This document shows positions 25,260-32,450 of a stretch of DNA of 64,000 nucleotides, piece by piece. A model generated the notes under the pieces. That model made no database searches and was not told where the DNA came from. It saw only the letters and a program-made list of their open reading frames with translations. The stretch lies in the NCBI RefSeq assembly GCF_001417775.1, contig NZ_BBZJ01000014.1:496001-560000 (forward strand). The letters are read 5' to 3'. The number at the start of each line of letters is the position of its first letter. Positions within the stretch are counted from its first letter, which is position 1. A program made the position numbers and the translations under genes. This stretch comes from Streptomyces sp. TP-A0356. GTDB lineage: Bacteria; Actinomycetota; Actinomycetes; Streptomycetales; Streptomycetaceae.

Positions 25260-25547
25260 TCAGACGGCGATCGCGACCTCCGCGAGGCCGCCCGTCCGGG
25301 CGACGACGGTGCGGTCCGCGGTGGCGCCCGGCACCAGGGCGCGTACGGTCCAGGTGCCCTCGGCCGCGTAGAAGCGGAACTGTCCGGTCGCCGAGGTCGG
25401 GACCTCGGCGGTGAACTCGCCCGTCGAGTCCAGCAGGCGCACGTACCCGACGACGGGCTCGCCGTTGCGGGTCACCTGACCCTGGATCGTGGTCTCACCG
25501 GGCTTGATCGTCGAGGCGTCGGGGCCGCCGGCCTTCGCTCCACACAT
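25260..25547 (-). CDS. DUF1416 protein, sulfurtransferase partner
   Basis: A 95-residue protein of the DUF1416 family, with a single beta-sandwich domain (IQGQVTRNGEPVVGYVRLLDSTGEFTAEV, then FRFYAAEGTWTVRAL). It begins MCGAKAGGPDASTIKPG; the near-N-terminal cysteine is conserved in the family. It sits 41 bases after the thiosulfate sulfurtransferase gene in the same direction, an arrangement conserved across actinobacteria (Rv0814c/Rv0815c or Rv3117/Rv3118 in M. tuberculosis, from memory). That implies a shared job in sulfur transfer, still undefined. Confidence 0.88.
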   Translation of the reverse strand: MCGAKAGGPDASTIKPGETTIQGQVTRNGEPVVGYVRLLDSTGEFTAEVPTSATGQFRFYAAEGTWTVRALVPGATADRTVVARTGGLAEVAIAV

Positions 25548-25588
25548 GGTTCTTCCTTCGGGGTCGGGTCGGTCCGGGGGATCCGGGA

Positions 25589-26434
25589 TTACTTGGCGGC
25601 GCCGAGCTCGATCGGAACGCCGACGAGGGAGCCGTACTCGGTCCAGGAGCCGTCGTAGTTCTTGACGTTCGGGACCTCGAGCAGCTCGTGCAGGACGAAC
25701 CAGGTCAACGCGGAGCGCTCACCGATGCGGCAGTACGCGATGGTGTCCTTGGCCAGGTCGACGTCCTCCTCGGCGTAGAGCTCCTTGAGCTCCTCGTCCG
25801 ACTTGAAGGTGCCGTCGTCGTTGGCGTTCTTCGACCACGGGATGTTGCGGGCGGTCGGGACGTGGCCCGGACGCTGCGACTGCTCCTGCGGCAGGTGCGC
25901 CGGCGCGAGCAGCTTGCCGGAGAACTCGTCGGGCGAACGGACGTCGACCAGGTTCTGCGCGCCGATCGCGGCGACCACGTCGTCACGGAAGGCGCGGATG
26001 GACGTGTCCTGCGGCTTGGCCTTGTAGTCGGTGGCGGCGCGCTCGGGCACCTCGGTGCCGTCGACCAGCTCGCGGGCGTCCAGCTCCCACTTCTTGCGGC
26101 CGCCGTCGAGCAGCTTCACGTTCTCGTGGCCGTACAGCTTGAAGTACCAGTAGGCGTAGGACGCGAACCAGTTGTTGTTGCCGCCGTAGAGGATCACCAG
26201 GGTGTCGTTGGCGATGCCCTTGGACGACAGGAGCTTCTCGAAGCCGGCCTGGTCGATGAAGTCGCGGCGGACGGGGTCCTGGAGGTCCTTCGTCCAGTCG
26301 ATCCTGATGGCGCCCTTGATGTGGTTCTTGTCGTAGGCGGAGGTGTCCTCGTCGACCTCGACGATGGCGATGTTCGGGTCGTCCAGGTGTTCCTGCAACC
26401 AGTCGGCGTCGACCAGGACGTCGCTGCGGCTCAT
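25589..26434 (-). CDS. cysA: Thiosulfate sulfurtransferase (rhodanese)
   Basis: A 281-residue tandem rhodanese. The first domain (to about residue 130) lacks a catalytic cysteine. The second has the active-site loop IAYCRIGERS with Cys235, which carries persulfide sulfur from thiosulfate to cyanide in vitro and to biosynthetic acceptors in the cell. VDVRSPDEFSGK opens the second domain. Actinobacterial homologues are named CysA or SseA. RBS GGAG precedes ATG 26434. About 140 bases upstream is a leaderless peptide ORF followed by a hairpin, which suggests cysteine-dependent control of this operon (cysA-DUF1416). Confidence 0.92.
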   Translation of the reverse strand: MSRSDVLVDADWLQEHLDDPNIAIVEVDEDTSAYDKNHIKGAIRIDWTKDLQDPVRRDFIDQAGFEKLLSSKGIANDTLVILYGGNNNWFASYAYWYFKLYGHENVKLLDGGRKKWELDARELVDGTEVPERAATDYKAKPQDTSIRAFRDDVVAAIGAQNLVDVRSPDEFSGKLLAPAHLPQEQSQRPGHVPTARNIPWSKNANDDGTFKSDEELKELYAEEDVDLAKDTIAYCRIGERSALTWFVLHELLEVPNVKNYDGSWTEYGSLVGVPIELGAAK

Positions 26435-26551
26435 GCTCTTCTCCTCCGGGGCAGTTGCGGCGGGGTGTACGAGTCAGAAGGGGTGCGGATACGCGGCTTC
26501 GCGGTGGCGTACGGCGCACGGGGGCCCTGAGTCGGAGCCAGGGCCGGCGAT

Positions 26552-26571
26552 ACGGGAGTCCGCTCTCCCGT
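26552..26571 (-). promoter_or_regulatory. Hairpin directly after the leader peptide stop codon
   Basis: ACGGGAG and CTCCCGT pair around TCCGCT (7-bp perfect stem, 26552-26571), beginning at the base next to the stop codon of the 26-residue leader ORF. A ribosome paused at the late Cys codons would cover or expose it. It could be an attenuator or a stem that hides a downstream element. Confidence 0.6.
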
Positions 26572-26652
26572 TCAGGAAGTGCGACAGAGCATGGCGGCGA
26601 CGCGGCACAGGTCTACTGCCCGCCGCTTCGTGAGATCCGCCTGTCGCTGCAT
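26572..26652 (-). CDS. Leaderless cysteine-containing leader peptide of cysA
   Basis: ATG 26652 to TGA 26572 encodes 26 residues, MQRQADLTKRRAV followed by DLCRVAAMLCRTS. Two cysteine codons (TGC, TGT) lie at residues 16 and 23, near the end. The -10 element at 26660-26665 places the transcript start at or next to the ATG, so it is leaderless. Peptides of this type, with the LCRxxAMLCR ending, precede sulfur genes in many Streptomyces. In Mycobacterium smegmatis, Cys-rich leaders have been reported to attenuate cysteine genes. Slow translation when Cys-tRNA is scarce should raise expression of cysA-DUF1416; that role here is inferred. Confidence 0.82.
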   Translation of the reverse strand: MQRQADLTKRRAVDLCRVAAMLCRTS

Positions 26653-26659
26653 GGGGTCG

Positions 26660-26689
26660 ATCGTAGGGACGTATGGGCGGGCATGTCAC
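26660..26689 (-). promoter_or_regulatory. Promoter of the cysA leader transcript
   Basis: On the minus strand GTGACA (26689-26684) and TACGAT (26665-26660) are 18 bases apart, a good housekeeping-type -35/-10 pair. The -10 ends 7 bases before the leader ATG, predicting a leaderless mRNA. Confidence 0.6.
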
Positions 26690-26904
26690 CGGCGTGTCGA
26701 ATGATGAGACGCGATCGTCCGGGATATGGAATCGAAGGGCCCCCGGGGCCGCCGCCGCACGGCTTCCGCGCGGCCGCGGTCGGGGGCGCATCTGCGGTGC
26801 GGACGGCGGTGTCTCGCCTTTCGGACAAGCCATGGTCCCCGGCCCTTCGGACGACCCATGATCCCGGCCCTTCGGACACTTCCCCGTCCCGGCCGTCGGT
26901 CGTC

Positions 26905-27642
26905 CTACCCAGCGAGCTTGACGTCCGAACCCTTCACGGTGATCTCCACCCCGCTCTTCGCCGCCTCGACCTTGTCGAGCTGGATGCCGCCCGGCAGCTG
27001 GTCGATCTTCTGCTGGAAGTCGGTGATCGCCCGCATCCGGGTCTCGGCGAGCTGGACGCCACCGAACTTCGGCATGGCGTCCGCGTGCACCTGCACGGTG
27101 TTGCCCCGGGCCGTGACCGAGCTGAGTACGTAGAGGGGGTTCGGCAGCTTGGTGCCGAAGACGTTCGCCTCGACCGCGACCTTGATCTTGCCGTTGCCGC
27201 CGTCCGAGAGGCCGATCACCCGCGCGGTGACGCCCGGCGCGACCCGGGTGGGCTCGGACTTGGCCGTCTTGAGCAGCTCGTCGTAGGTGATGAGCGCGGT
27301 GCCGCTGGCGGTGGTCGCGGTGGCGGAGCTGAAGTTCCCGGAGAACTTGACGCCCTTCATCTGCGCGCTCAGGTCGTCGATACGGATCTTCTGGGCGCCG
27401 TTGCCGGTGGCCGCCTCGTAGTTCTTGATGCCGACCTCGACGTCGTCCAGTTCGCCGCCGGCGACCTGGGTGAGGAAGGGGAAGCCCTTGATGGACACGT
27501 CCGGGGTCGAGGCCAGGTTCTCGGTGGTCCTGAGCTTGTCGGCCGCCTGGTTCTCCGCGAAGTTGACCGCGACGCGGTCCGCGATCACGAAGAGACCGCC
27601 CAGGACCACGACGACGATCAGCAGTATTCGCAGTGCGCGCAT
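26905..27642 (-). CDS. DUF2993 (LmeA-like) exported lipid-binding protein
   Basis: A 245-residue protein with one N-terminal transmembrane helix or uncleaved signal (RALRILLIVVVVLGGLFVIAD). The rest is the DUF2993 domain, a tubular lipid-binding fold: AVNFAENQAADKLR, then SIKGFPFLTQVAGGELDDVEV. In mycobacteria LmeA of this family binds phospholipid and supports lipomannan elongation. Streptomyces lacks that polymer, so the target lipid is unknown. The gap before it (26653-26904) carries a repeated CCCTTCGGAC motif (26836, 26868) and the divergent leader promoter. The start ATG 27642 is unambiguous. Confidence 0.85.
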   Translation of the reverse strand: MRALRILLIVVVVLGGLFVIADRVAVNFAENQAADKLRTTENLASTPDVSIKGFPFLTQVAGGELDDVEVGIKNYEAATGNGAQKIRIDDLSAQMKGVKFSGNFSSATATTASGTALITYDELLKTAKSEPTRVAPGVTARVIGLSDGGNGKIKVAVEANVFGTKLPNPLYVLSSVTARGNTVQVHADAMPKFGGVQLAETRMRAITDFQQKIDQLPGGIQLDKVEAAKSGVEITVKGSDVKLAG

Positions 27643-27779
27643 GCTCGGTGTTCCCCCACCTCGGCGGTCATGGACGACGACAGTCGCTGACGGCCTGGTG
27701 GCCGTCGAGCGCGACTGTAACCCTCCTGGGAAGGCTCGCCGGGAAATTGTCGATCACTTGTGACATGCCGCGAAGGGGC

Positions 27780-29006
27780 TCACCCCTGGCCGATGGCGCG
27801 CCCCAGCAGATAGATCACCGGCGCCGCGACGGTCAGGGGCAGGGCCACACCCGCCGTGAAGTGGACGAAGCGCGACGGGTAGTCGTAGCCGGCCACCCGG
27901 TGGCCGATCAGGCCGCAGACGCCCGCGCCCAGCCCGAGGAAGGCACCGGAGGTGCCCAGGCCGGTCGCGCTGCCCATCGCGATGCCCGCGCCCGCCGCCG
28001 CCAGCAGTGCCACCACCACGGAGGCCGCGGTCGGCAGCGGCAGCGCACGCGCCAGGACCGCCGCGGCGACCGCGACGGCGCCCACGGTGACGGCGCGCGG
28101 CTCGGCCGCGAGGTGCCCGGCGGCGACGATGGACAGCGCGGAGGAGGCGACGGTGGCCATCAGGCCGTGCATCCGCTCGTCCGGATCGGCGTGCGAGCGC
28201 AGCTGCAGCACGAGCGCCAGCAGGACCCAGACGCCGAGGGTGCCGAGGATCGCGGCGGGCGCGTGCTCACGGCCGGCCACGAGCAGCGCGACATCCGCCG
28301 CGACCGCGCCCAGGAACGCCAGCGCGATGCCCTGCCGGGCGGGCCACATGCCGTTCAGCCGGAACCATCCGGCGGCCGTCACGCCCTGCAGGATCACGAG
28401 CGGTACGACGAGCGCGTACGCCCCGAGGGGAGCGGCCCCGGCGAGCAGCGCCCCCAGCACCGCGGTGAGCGCGGCGGGCTGCAGCCCGGGATCGATGATC
28501 GGTGAACGGCCTTCCAGCCGAGCACGCTGGTTGGGGGCGAGGTTCGCCATGTCGACGGCGGCAGGCTGGGGCCGGGTCGTCGTCCGCGTGCCGCCACCGC
28601 CTCGGGCGGTCGTCCCGTTGGGGTGCGACGCGTGGGCAAGGCCGCCGGCGCCGGGTGCTCCATGACCCTGTGGCTCGTACACGGGAGTCTCGGGCGGCAA
28701 CGGCTGTCCGTACGCCTGCCCCTGCCGCGGCTGCCCCTCCCACTGCTGCGGATACGGCTGCTGCTGGTGGGGCTGTTGCTGGTACGACTGCTGCTGGTAC
28801 GGCTGTTGGGGGTAGGGGTGCTGCTGGTGCGGCTGCTGCTGCGGATACCCGGCGTTCGGGTCGTACCACCCCTGCTGCTGCGGATGCTGCGGTTGTCGAG
28901 GCTGTTGGGGTTGTTGCTGCTGTTGCTGCTGTTGCTGCTCATAGGGGTCGTACCCGGCGTCGTACCCGGCGTAGCCGTCGTACCCCTCGTGCGGCTGGTT
29001 GCTCAT
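27780..29006 (-). CDS. Gln/Pro/Tyr-rich multi-spanning membrane protein
   Basis: A 408-residue protein in two parts. Residues 1-105 are low-complexity and full of Gln, Pro, Tyr and His, including runs of nine Gln, QQPHQQ and YPQQPYQQQ. Residues 105-170 form a basic linker. From about 178 to the end are about eight to ten hydrophobic helices (LTAVLGALLAGAAPLGAYALV and so on). No family is recognisable. The Gln-rich part may phase-separate or bind protein partners; that is speculation. ATG 29006 follows GGAGGATGAGCG, whose TGA is the moaD stop, so translation is coupled to the MoaD/ThiS gene. Confidence 0.8.
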   Translation of the reverse strand: MSNQPHEGYDGYAGYDAGYDPYEQQQQQQQQQPQQPRQPQHPQQQGWYDPNAGYPQQQPHQQHPYPQQPYQQQSYQQQPHQQQPYPQQWEGQPRQGQAYGQPLPPETPVYEPQGHGAPGAGGLAHASHPNGTTARGGGGTRTTTRPQPAAVDMANLAPNQRARLEGRSPIIDPGLQPAALTAVLGALLAGAAPLGAYALVVPLVILQGVTAAGWFRLNGMWPARQGIALAFLGAVAADVALLVAGREHAPAAILGTLGVWVLLALVLQLRSHADPDERMHGLMATVASSALSIVAAGHLAAEPRAVTVGAVAVAAAVLARALPLPTAASVVVALLAAAGAGIAMGSATGLGTSGAFLGLGAGVCGLIGHRVAGYDYPSRFVHFTAGVALPLTVAAPVIYLLGRAIGQG

Positions 29007-29009
29007 CGC

Positions 29010-29264
29010 TCATCCTCCTGCGAACGGCGGGAGCACCTCGACCGTGCCGCCCTCGGCCAGCCGTACCGTCTCATGCTCACGGGTCCCGACGGGGTCACCG
29101 TCGACGAGGAAGGAGCATCGCCGCAGGACGCGGACGAGTTCGCCGGGGTGTCGCTCGCGGGCCGCCTCGAGCGCCTCCGCGAGCGTCGTCGCGTCGTACG
29201 GCTCCTCGGCGATCCCGGCGGCCGCCTTGGCGGCGGCCCAGTAGCGCACCGTGCCCTTTGCCAT
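29010..29264 (-). CDS. MoaD/ThiS family sulfur-carrier protein
   Basis: An 84-residue ubiquitin-like protein ending in the diagnostic Gly-Gly (PPFAGG), the site of thiocarboxylate formation. TVRYWAAAKAAAGIAEEPYD and SFLVDGDPVG...VEVLPPFAGG follow the beta-grasp pattern. It could serve molybdopterin synthase, thiamine or mec+-type cysteine synthesis; no MoaE or ThiG gene is nearby, and the enzyme partner is probably the MoeZ/rhodanese elsewhere. I start at ATG 29264 with GAGGAAG 5 bases upstream; a frame to 29294 adds ten residues. It overlaps functionally with the Gln-rich gene just downstream (gap 3 bases). Confidence 0.9.
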   Translation of the reverse strand: MAKGTVRYWAAAKAAAGIAEEPYDATTLAEALEAARERHPGELVRVLRRCSFLVDGDPVGTREHETVRLAEGGTVEVLPPFAGG

Positions 29265-29301
29265 CTGCTTCCTCAACTCGGTCGTGGTGAACACCGTCAG
29301 G

Positions 29302-30171
29302 CTAGCCCGCGCGCGAAGCCGCCCACGCGCCGATCCGCGCCACCAGCTCGTCGTCGCTGGCGTGCTCGGCGTGGCCCATGCCGCGTTCCAGCCAGAGTTC
29401 GGCGTGACCGGAGGCGGCGTCGGCCAGCATCCGGGGATGGTCGAGGGGGAAGTAGGCGTCCCGGTCGCCGTGCACGACCAGCAGCGGGGTCGGCGCGATC
29501 AACGGCACGGATTCGACGGGCGAGGAGGGAACGGGATCCCAGTCCCGATGGTGGATCCGGGTACGCAGGCCGTAGCGGCCCACCAGGCGCCCTTCGGGGC
29601 GGGTCACCAGCCAGTGCAGGCGCCGCATCGGCGCGGTGCCACGGTAGAACCAGCGGGCGGGAGAGCTGACGGCCACCACCGCGTCCGTGTGTGTTCCCTC
29701 CCGGTGCTGCGCCGCGTGCCGCAGCACCACCGACCCGCCCATCGAGAAACCGACCGTGGCCACCCGGGAGTGCCCGAGCTCCCGCGCCCACCGCACCGCG
29801 ACCGCCAGGTCGTCCACCTCGCGGTCACCGACGGTCGACCGTCCCCCCGACGCCCCGTGCCCCCGGAAGGAGAAGGTGACCACCGCCGCGTACCGCGCGA
29901 GGACGCCCGCCACCCGGCGCACATGGGGCCGCTCCAGATCACCCGTGAAGCCGTGCGCGACGACGATCGCAAGATCCTTCGGATGACCGGAAGCCGGATG
30001 ACCGGAAGGTGGACGTCCGGTGTCGTACACAGCGGATCCCGGGTCGTATGCGGCGTCGATCGTCACCCCGTCGACCGTGCGCAGGAACGTCCGTGAAGGC
30101 CTCCGACGGGCCGTCTCAGCATTCGGACGAACCGTGGATCGTGCCATATGACCTGCCGGACCCGTGCTCAT
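29302..30171 (-). CDS. Alpha/beta hydrolase
   Basis: A 289-residue hydrolase-fold protein. The oxyanion segment is IVVAHGFTGDLERPH, the nucleophile elbow is TVGFSMGGSVVLRHAA (serine in GFSMG), the acid is in LLVVHGDRDAYFPLDH and the base is likely the histidine of GMGHAEHAS. No signal peptide is apparent, so it is cytoplasmic; substrate is unknown but esterase or lipase-like. The start could be ATG 30171 or ATG 30147; neither has a good ribosome site, and I keep the first. It is 7 bases upstream of the MoaD gene region and runs divergently from the glnR leader. Confidence 0.82.
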   Translation of the reverse strand: MSTGPAGHMARSTVRPNAETARRRPSRTFLRTVDGVTIDAAYDPGSAVYDTGRPPSGHPASGHPKDLAIVVAHGFTGDLERPHVRRVAGVLARYAAVVTFSFRGHGASGGRSTVGDREVDDLAVAVRWARELGHSRVATVGFSMGGSVVLRHAAQHREGTHTDAVVAVSSPARWFYRGTAPMRRLHWLVTRPEGRLVGRYGLRTRIHHRDWDPVPSSPVESVPLIAPTPLLVVHGDRDAYFPLDHPRMLADAASGHAELWLERGMGHAEHASDDELVARIGAWAASRAG

Positions 30172-30192
30172 GTGGGCTATTCTGCTGGGAAG

Positions 30193-30225
30193 AGGACTCG
30201 GGCAGCGTAGCCCCCGGGTCCTTTT
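30193..30225 (+). terminator. Terminator-like hairpin in the glnR leader region
   Basis: AGGACTCGGG (30193-30202) and CCCGGGTCCT (30213-30222) pair over 10 bp with one G-U, followed by TTT. CTATTCT upstream (about 30177) could be a -10 box. On the plus strand this could end a short RNA or attenuate transcription toward glnR. It may also terminate something read from the left. Confidence 0.55.
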
Positions 30226-30373
30226 GTGCTTTCGGAAGCGTTGTATACGAAGCGGGAAACCGCAGGTGTACGGCCCCGTCGAGCGCACAGCGGGTCCCAG
30301 GGGGCGCGGGATTCGCACCGTACGAAGCAGTGCCGCGAACGTCCTCGCAGGGACCGAGGAGGAACCAGACGTT

Positions 30374-30469
30374 ATGGGCGAGCGAACCGTGCACGAACGT
30401 ATGACGGCCCGGGCATGGGGATCCCCCCTGCTTGAGCGCAGCCGAAAGCTCGGGGGTGGGGTGCGATGA
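30374..30469 (+). CDS. Upstream ORF overlapping glnR start codon
   Basis: ATG 30374 to TGA 30469 encodes 31 residues, [20 protein letters not shown] then [11 protein letters not shown]. It has the best ribosome site of the region (AGGAGGAA, 30357-30364). Its stop overlaps the glnR start in an ATGA, a classic translational-coupling arrangement. The last half is coded by an interspersed repeat. Two readings fit: a coupled leader peptide that sets GlnR levels, or the true glnR start region remodelled by the repeat. It is not a known protein. Confidence 0.55.
   Translation: MGERTVHERMTARAWGSPLLERSRKLGGGVR
30416..30461. repeat. Interspersed hairpin repeat abutting glnR
   Basis: TGGGGATCCCCCCTGCTTGA then GCGCAGCCGAAAGCTCGGGG and GTGGGG. 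The ends pair as CCCCC/GGGGG with inner GAGC/GCTC. I recognise it as a common Streptomyces intergenic repeat; a variant lies at 19206-19238. Its right end supplies the G-rich sequence in the place of the glnR ribosome site. Confidence 0.7.
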
Positions 30470-31245
30470 GCTCTCTGCTGCTCCTGACCAATGCCCTTCA
30501 GCCGTCGGCAGAGGTGCTTCCCGCTCTCGGCCTGCTCCTGCACAACGTGCGAGTGGCTCCGGCGGAAGGCCCCGCTCTCGTCGACACCCCGGGTGCCGAC
30601 GTCATCCTGATCGACGGGCGGCGGGATCTGCCGCAGGTGCGCAGCCTGTGCCAGCTGCTGCGCTCGACGGGTCCCGGATGTCCCCTCGTCCTCGTCGTCA
30701 CCGAGGGCGGTCTGGCGGCCGTCACCGCCGACTGGGGCATCGACGACGTCCTGCTGGACACCGCCGGCCCCGCCGAGGTGGAGGCGCGGCTGCGTCTTGC
30801 CATGGGCCGCCAGCAGATCGTCAACGACGACTCCCCCATGGAGATCCGCAACGGCGACCTGTCCGTCGACGAGGCGACCTACAGCGCCAAGCTCAAGGGC
30901 CGCGTCCTGGACCTCACCTTCAAGGAGTTCGAGCTCCTGAAGTACCTCGCGCAGCACCCGGGCCGCGTCTTCACCCGTGCCCAGCTGCTGCAGGAGGTCT
31001 GGGGCTACGACTACTTCGGCGGTACGCGCACGGTCGACGTCCACGTCCGGCGGCTGCGCGCCAAGCTGGGGCCCGAGCACGAGTCGCTGATCGGCACCGT
31101 GCGCAACGTCGGCTATCGGTTCGTCACCCCGGAGAAGGTGGACCGGGCGGCGGCCGAGGCGAAGGCCAGGGCGGCCCAGCCGAAGCCGGAGGATACGGGC
31201 GAGACGGTCGGCATGACGGCGGCCGAGGTCACGGCTGAGGCATAG
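30466..31245 (+). CDS. glnR: GlnR, global nitrogen response regulator
   Basis: A 259-residue OmpR-type regulator and the master activator/repressor of nitrogen assimilation in actinobacteria (glnA, amtB, nirB and others). The receiver keeps one Asp (ILIDGRRD, Asp50) but lacks the usual acidic pair, as in other GlnR proteins, which act as dimers without phosphorylation. The winged helix spans about residues 130-225 ([39 protein letters not shown]). The tail from 225 is Ala/Glu-rich and variable. No kinase gene is adjacent. Leader features are unusual: a terminator-like hairpin, an upstream ORF and a repeat. Confidence 0.96.
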   Translation: MSSLLLLTNALQPSAEVLPALGLLLHNVRVAPAEGPALVDTPGADVILIDGRRDLPQVRSLCQLLRSTGPGCPLVLVVTEGGLAAVTADWGIDDVLLDTAGPAEVEARLRLAMGRQQIVNDDSPMEIRNGDLSVDEATYSAKLKGRVLDLTFKEFELLKYLAQHPGRVFTRAQLLQEVWGYDYFGGTRTVDVHVRRLRAKLGPEHESLIGTVRNVGYRFVTPEKVDRAAAEAKARAAQPKPEDTGETVGMTAAEVTAEA

Positions 31246-31294
31246 GAAGCCGTAAGCCCTGCCCAGAGGCGGTCCATCCGCGTAGACTCCGCGC

Positions 31295-32317
31295 GTGGCC
31301 AAGGTGACTCGGGACGATGTGGCACGGCTGGCGGGAACCTCCACCGCCGTCGTGAGCTATGTCATCAACAACGGACCCCGGCCGGTCGCCCCGGCCACGC
31401 GCGAGCGCGTCCTCGCCGCGATCAAGGAACTGGGGTACCGGCCCGACCGGGTCGCCCAGGCCATGGCGTCGCGGCGCACGGACCTCATAGGCATGATCGT
31501 CCCCGACGCGCGCCAGCCCTTCTTCGGGGAGATGACGCACGCGGTCGAACAGGCCGCCGCCGAGCGCGGGAAGATGGTCCTCGTCGGCAACACCGACTAT
31601 GTGGCCGAGCGCGAGGTGCACTATCTGCGGGCCTTCCTCGGTATGCGCGTCTCAGGTCTGATCCTGGTCAGCCACGCGCTCAACGACCACGCCGCCGCGG
31701 AGATCGATGCGTGGGACGCCCGGGTGGTGCTGCTGCACGAGCGGCCCGAGGCGATCGACGACGTCGCGGTCGTCACCGACGACCTGGGCGGTGCCCAGCT
31801 CGCCGTCCGCCACCTCCTGGAGCACGGCCACGAGTACGTCGCCTGTATGGGCGGCACCGCGGAGACCCCGGCGGTCGGCGACCCCGTCTCCGACCACGTC
31901 GAGGGCTGGCGGCGCGCGATGCAGGAGGCCGGGATCTCCACCGAGGGCCGGCTCTTCGAGGCGCCTTACAACCGCTACGACGCCTACCAGGTGGGCCTGG
32001 AGCTGCTGTCCGGCCCGAATCGTCCGCCGGCCATCTTCTGCTCCACCGACGACCAGGCGATCGGCGTGCTGCGCGCGGCGCGCGAGCTGCGCATCGACGT
32101 GCCGGGCGAGCTGGCCGTGGCCGGCTTCGACGACGTGAAGGAGGCGGCGCTCACGGATCCGCCGCTGACGACCGTCGCCTCGGACCGGTCGGGGATGGCC
32201 CGTGCGGCCGTCGACCTGGTGCTGGACGACGGGCTGCGGGTCGCGGGGTCGCGCCGTGAGCGGCTGAGGCTGTTCCCTTCCCGGCTGGTGGTACGGGGCT
32301 CGTGCGGGTGTGACTGA
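31295..32317 (+). CDS. LacI-family transcriptional regulator
   Basis: A 340-residue regulator with the LacI headpiece at the very start ([47 protein letters not shown]) and a periplasmic-binding-protein-like effector domain from about residue 62. Effector is unknown. It starts at GTG 31295. The 49-base gap after glnR suggests separate or read-through transcription. It ends with an unusual SCGCD. No sugar transport operon adjoins it, so its targets are elsewhere. Synteny makes it SCO4158 in S. coelicolor, from memory. Confidence 0.9.
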   Translation: MAKVTRDDVARLAGTSTAVVSYVINNGPRPVAPATRERVLAAIKELGYRPDRVAQAMASRRTDLIGMIVPDARQPFFGEMTHAVEQAAAERGKMVLVGNTDYVAEREVHYLRAFLGMRVSGLILVSHALNDHAAAEIDAWDARVVLLHERPEAIDDVAVVTDDLGGAQLAVRHLLEHGHEYVACMGGTAETPAVGDPVSDHVEGWRRAMQEAGISTEGRLFEAPYNRYDAYQVGLELLSGPNRPPAIFCSTDDQAIGVLRAARELRIDVPGELAVAGFDDVKEAALTDPPLTTVASDRSGMARAAVDLVLDDGLRVAGSRRERLRLFPSRLVVRGSCGCD

Positions 32318-32400
32318 CACACACCCTTAGAACCTGAGTTCGACCCCTGCCCGGCCCCACCGGCGCCCTTATATCGGGCATACGCGGTTCTGTCGGGCTT

Positions 32401-32433
32401 CTCAGGGGCGACTCAGGAAGCTCTCATGATCAC
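32401..32433 (+). promoter_or_regulatory. Three 11-bp direct repeats before the HtrA-like gene
   Basis: CTCAGGGGCGA, CTCAGGAAGCT and CTCATGATCAC lie head to tail, each 11 bases and starting CTCA. One-turn-spaced direct repeats are what OmpR-family response regulators bind. They end 17 bases before the protease start codon. The OmpR-type regulator at 34136 is the natural candidate. Confidence 0.6.
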
Positions 32434-32450
32434 GGGACACTCTCTATTGC

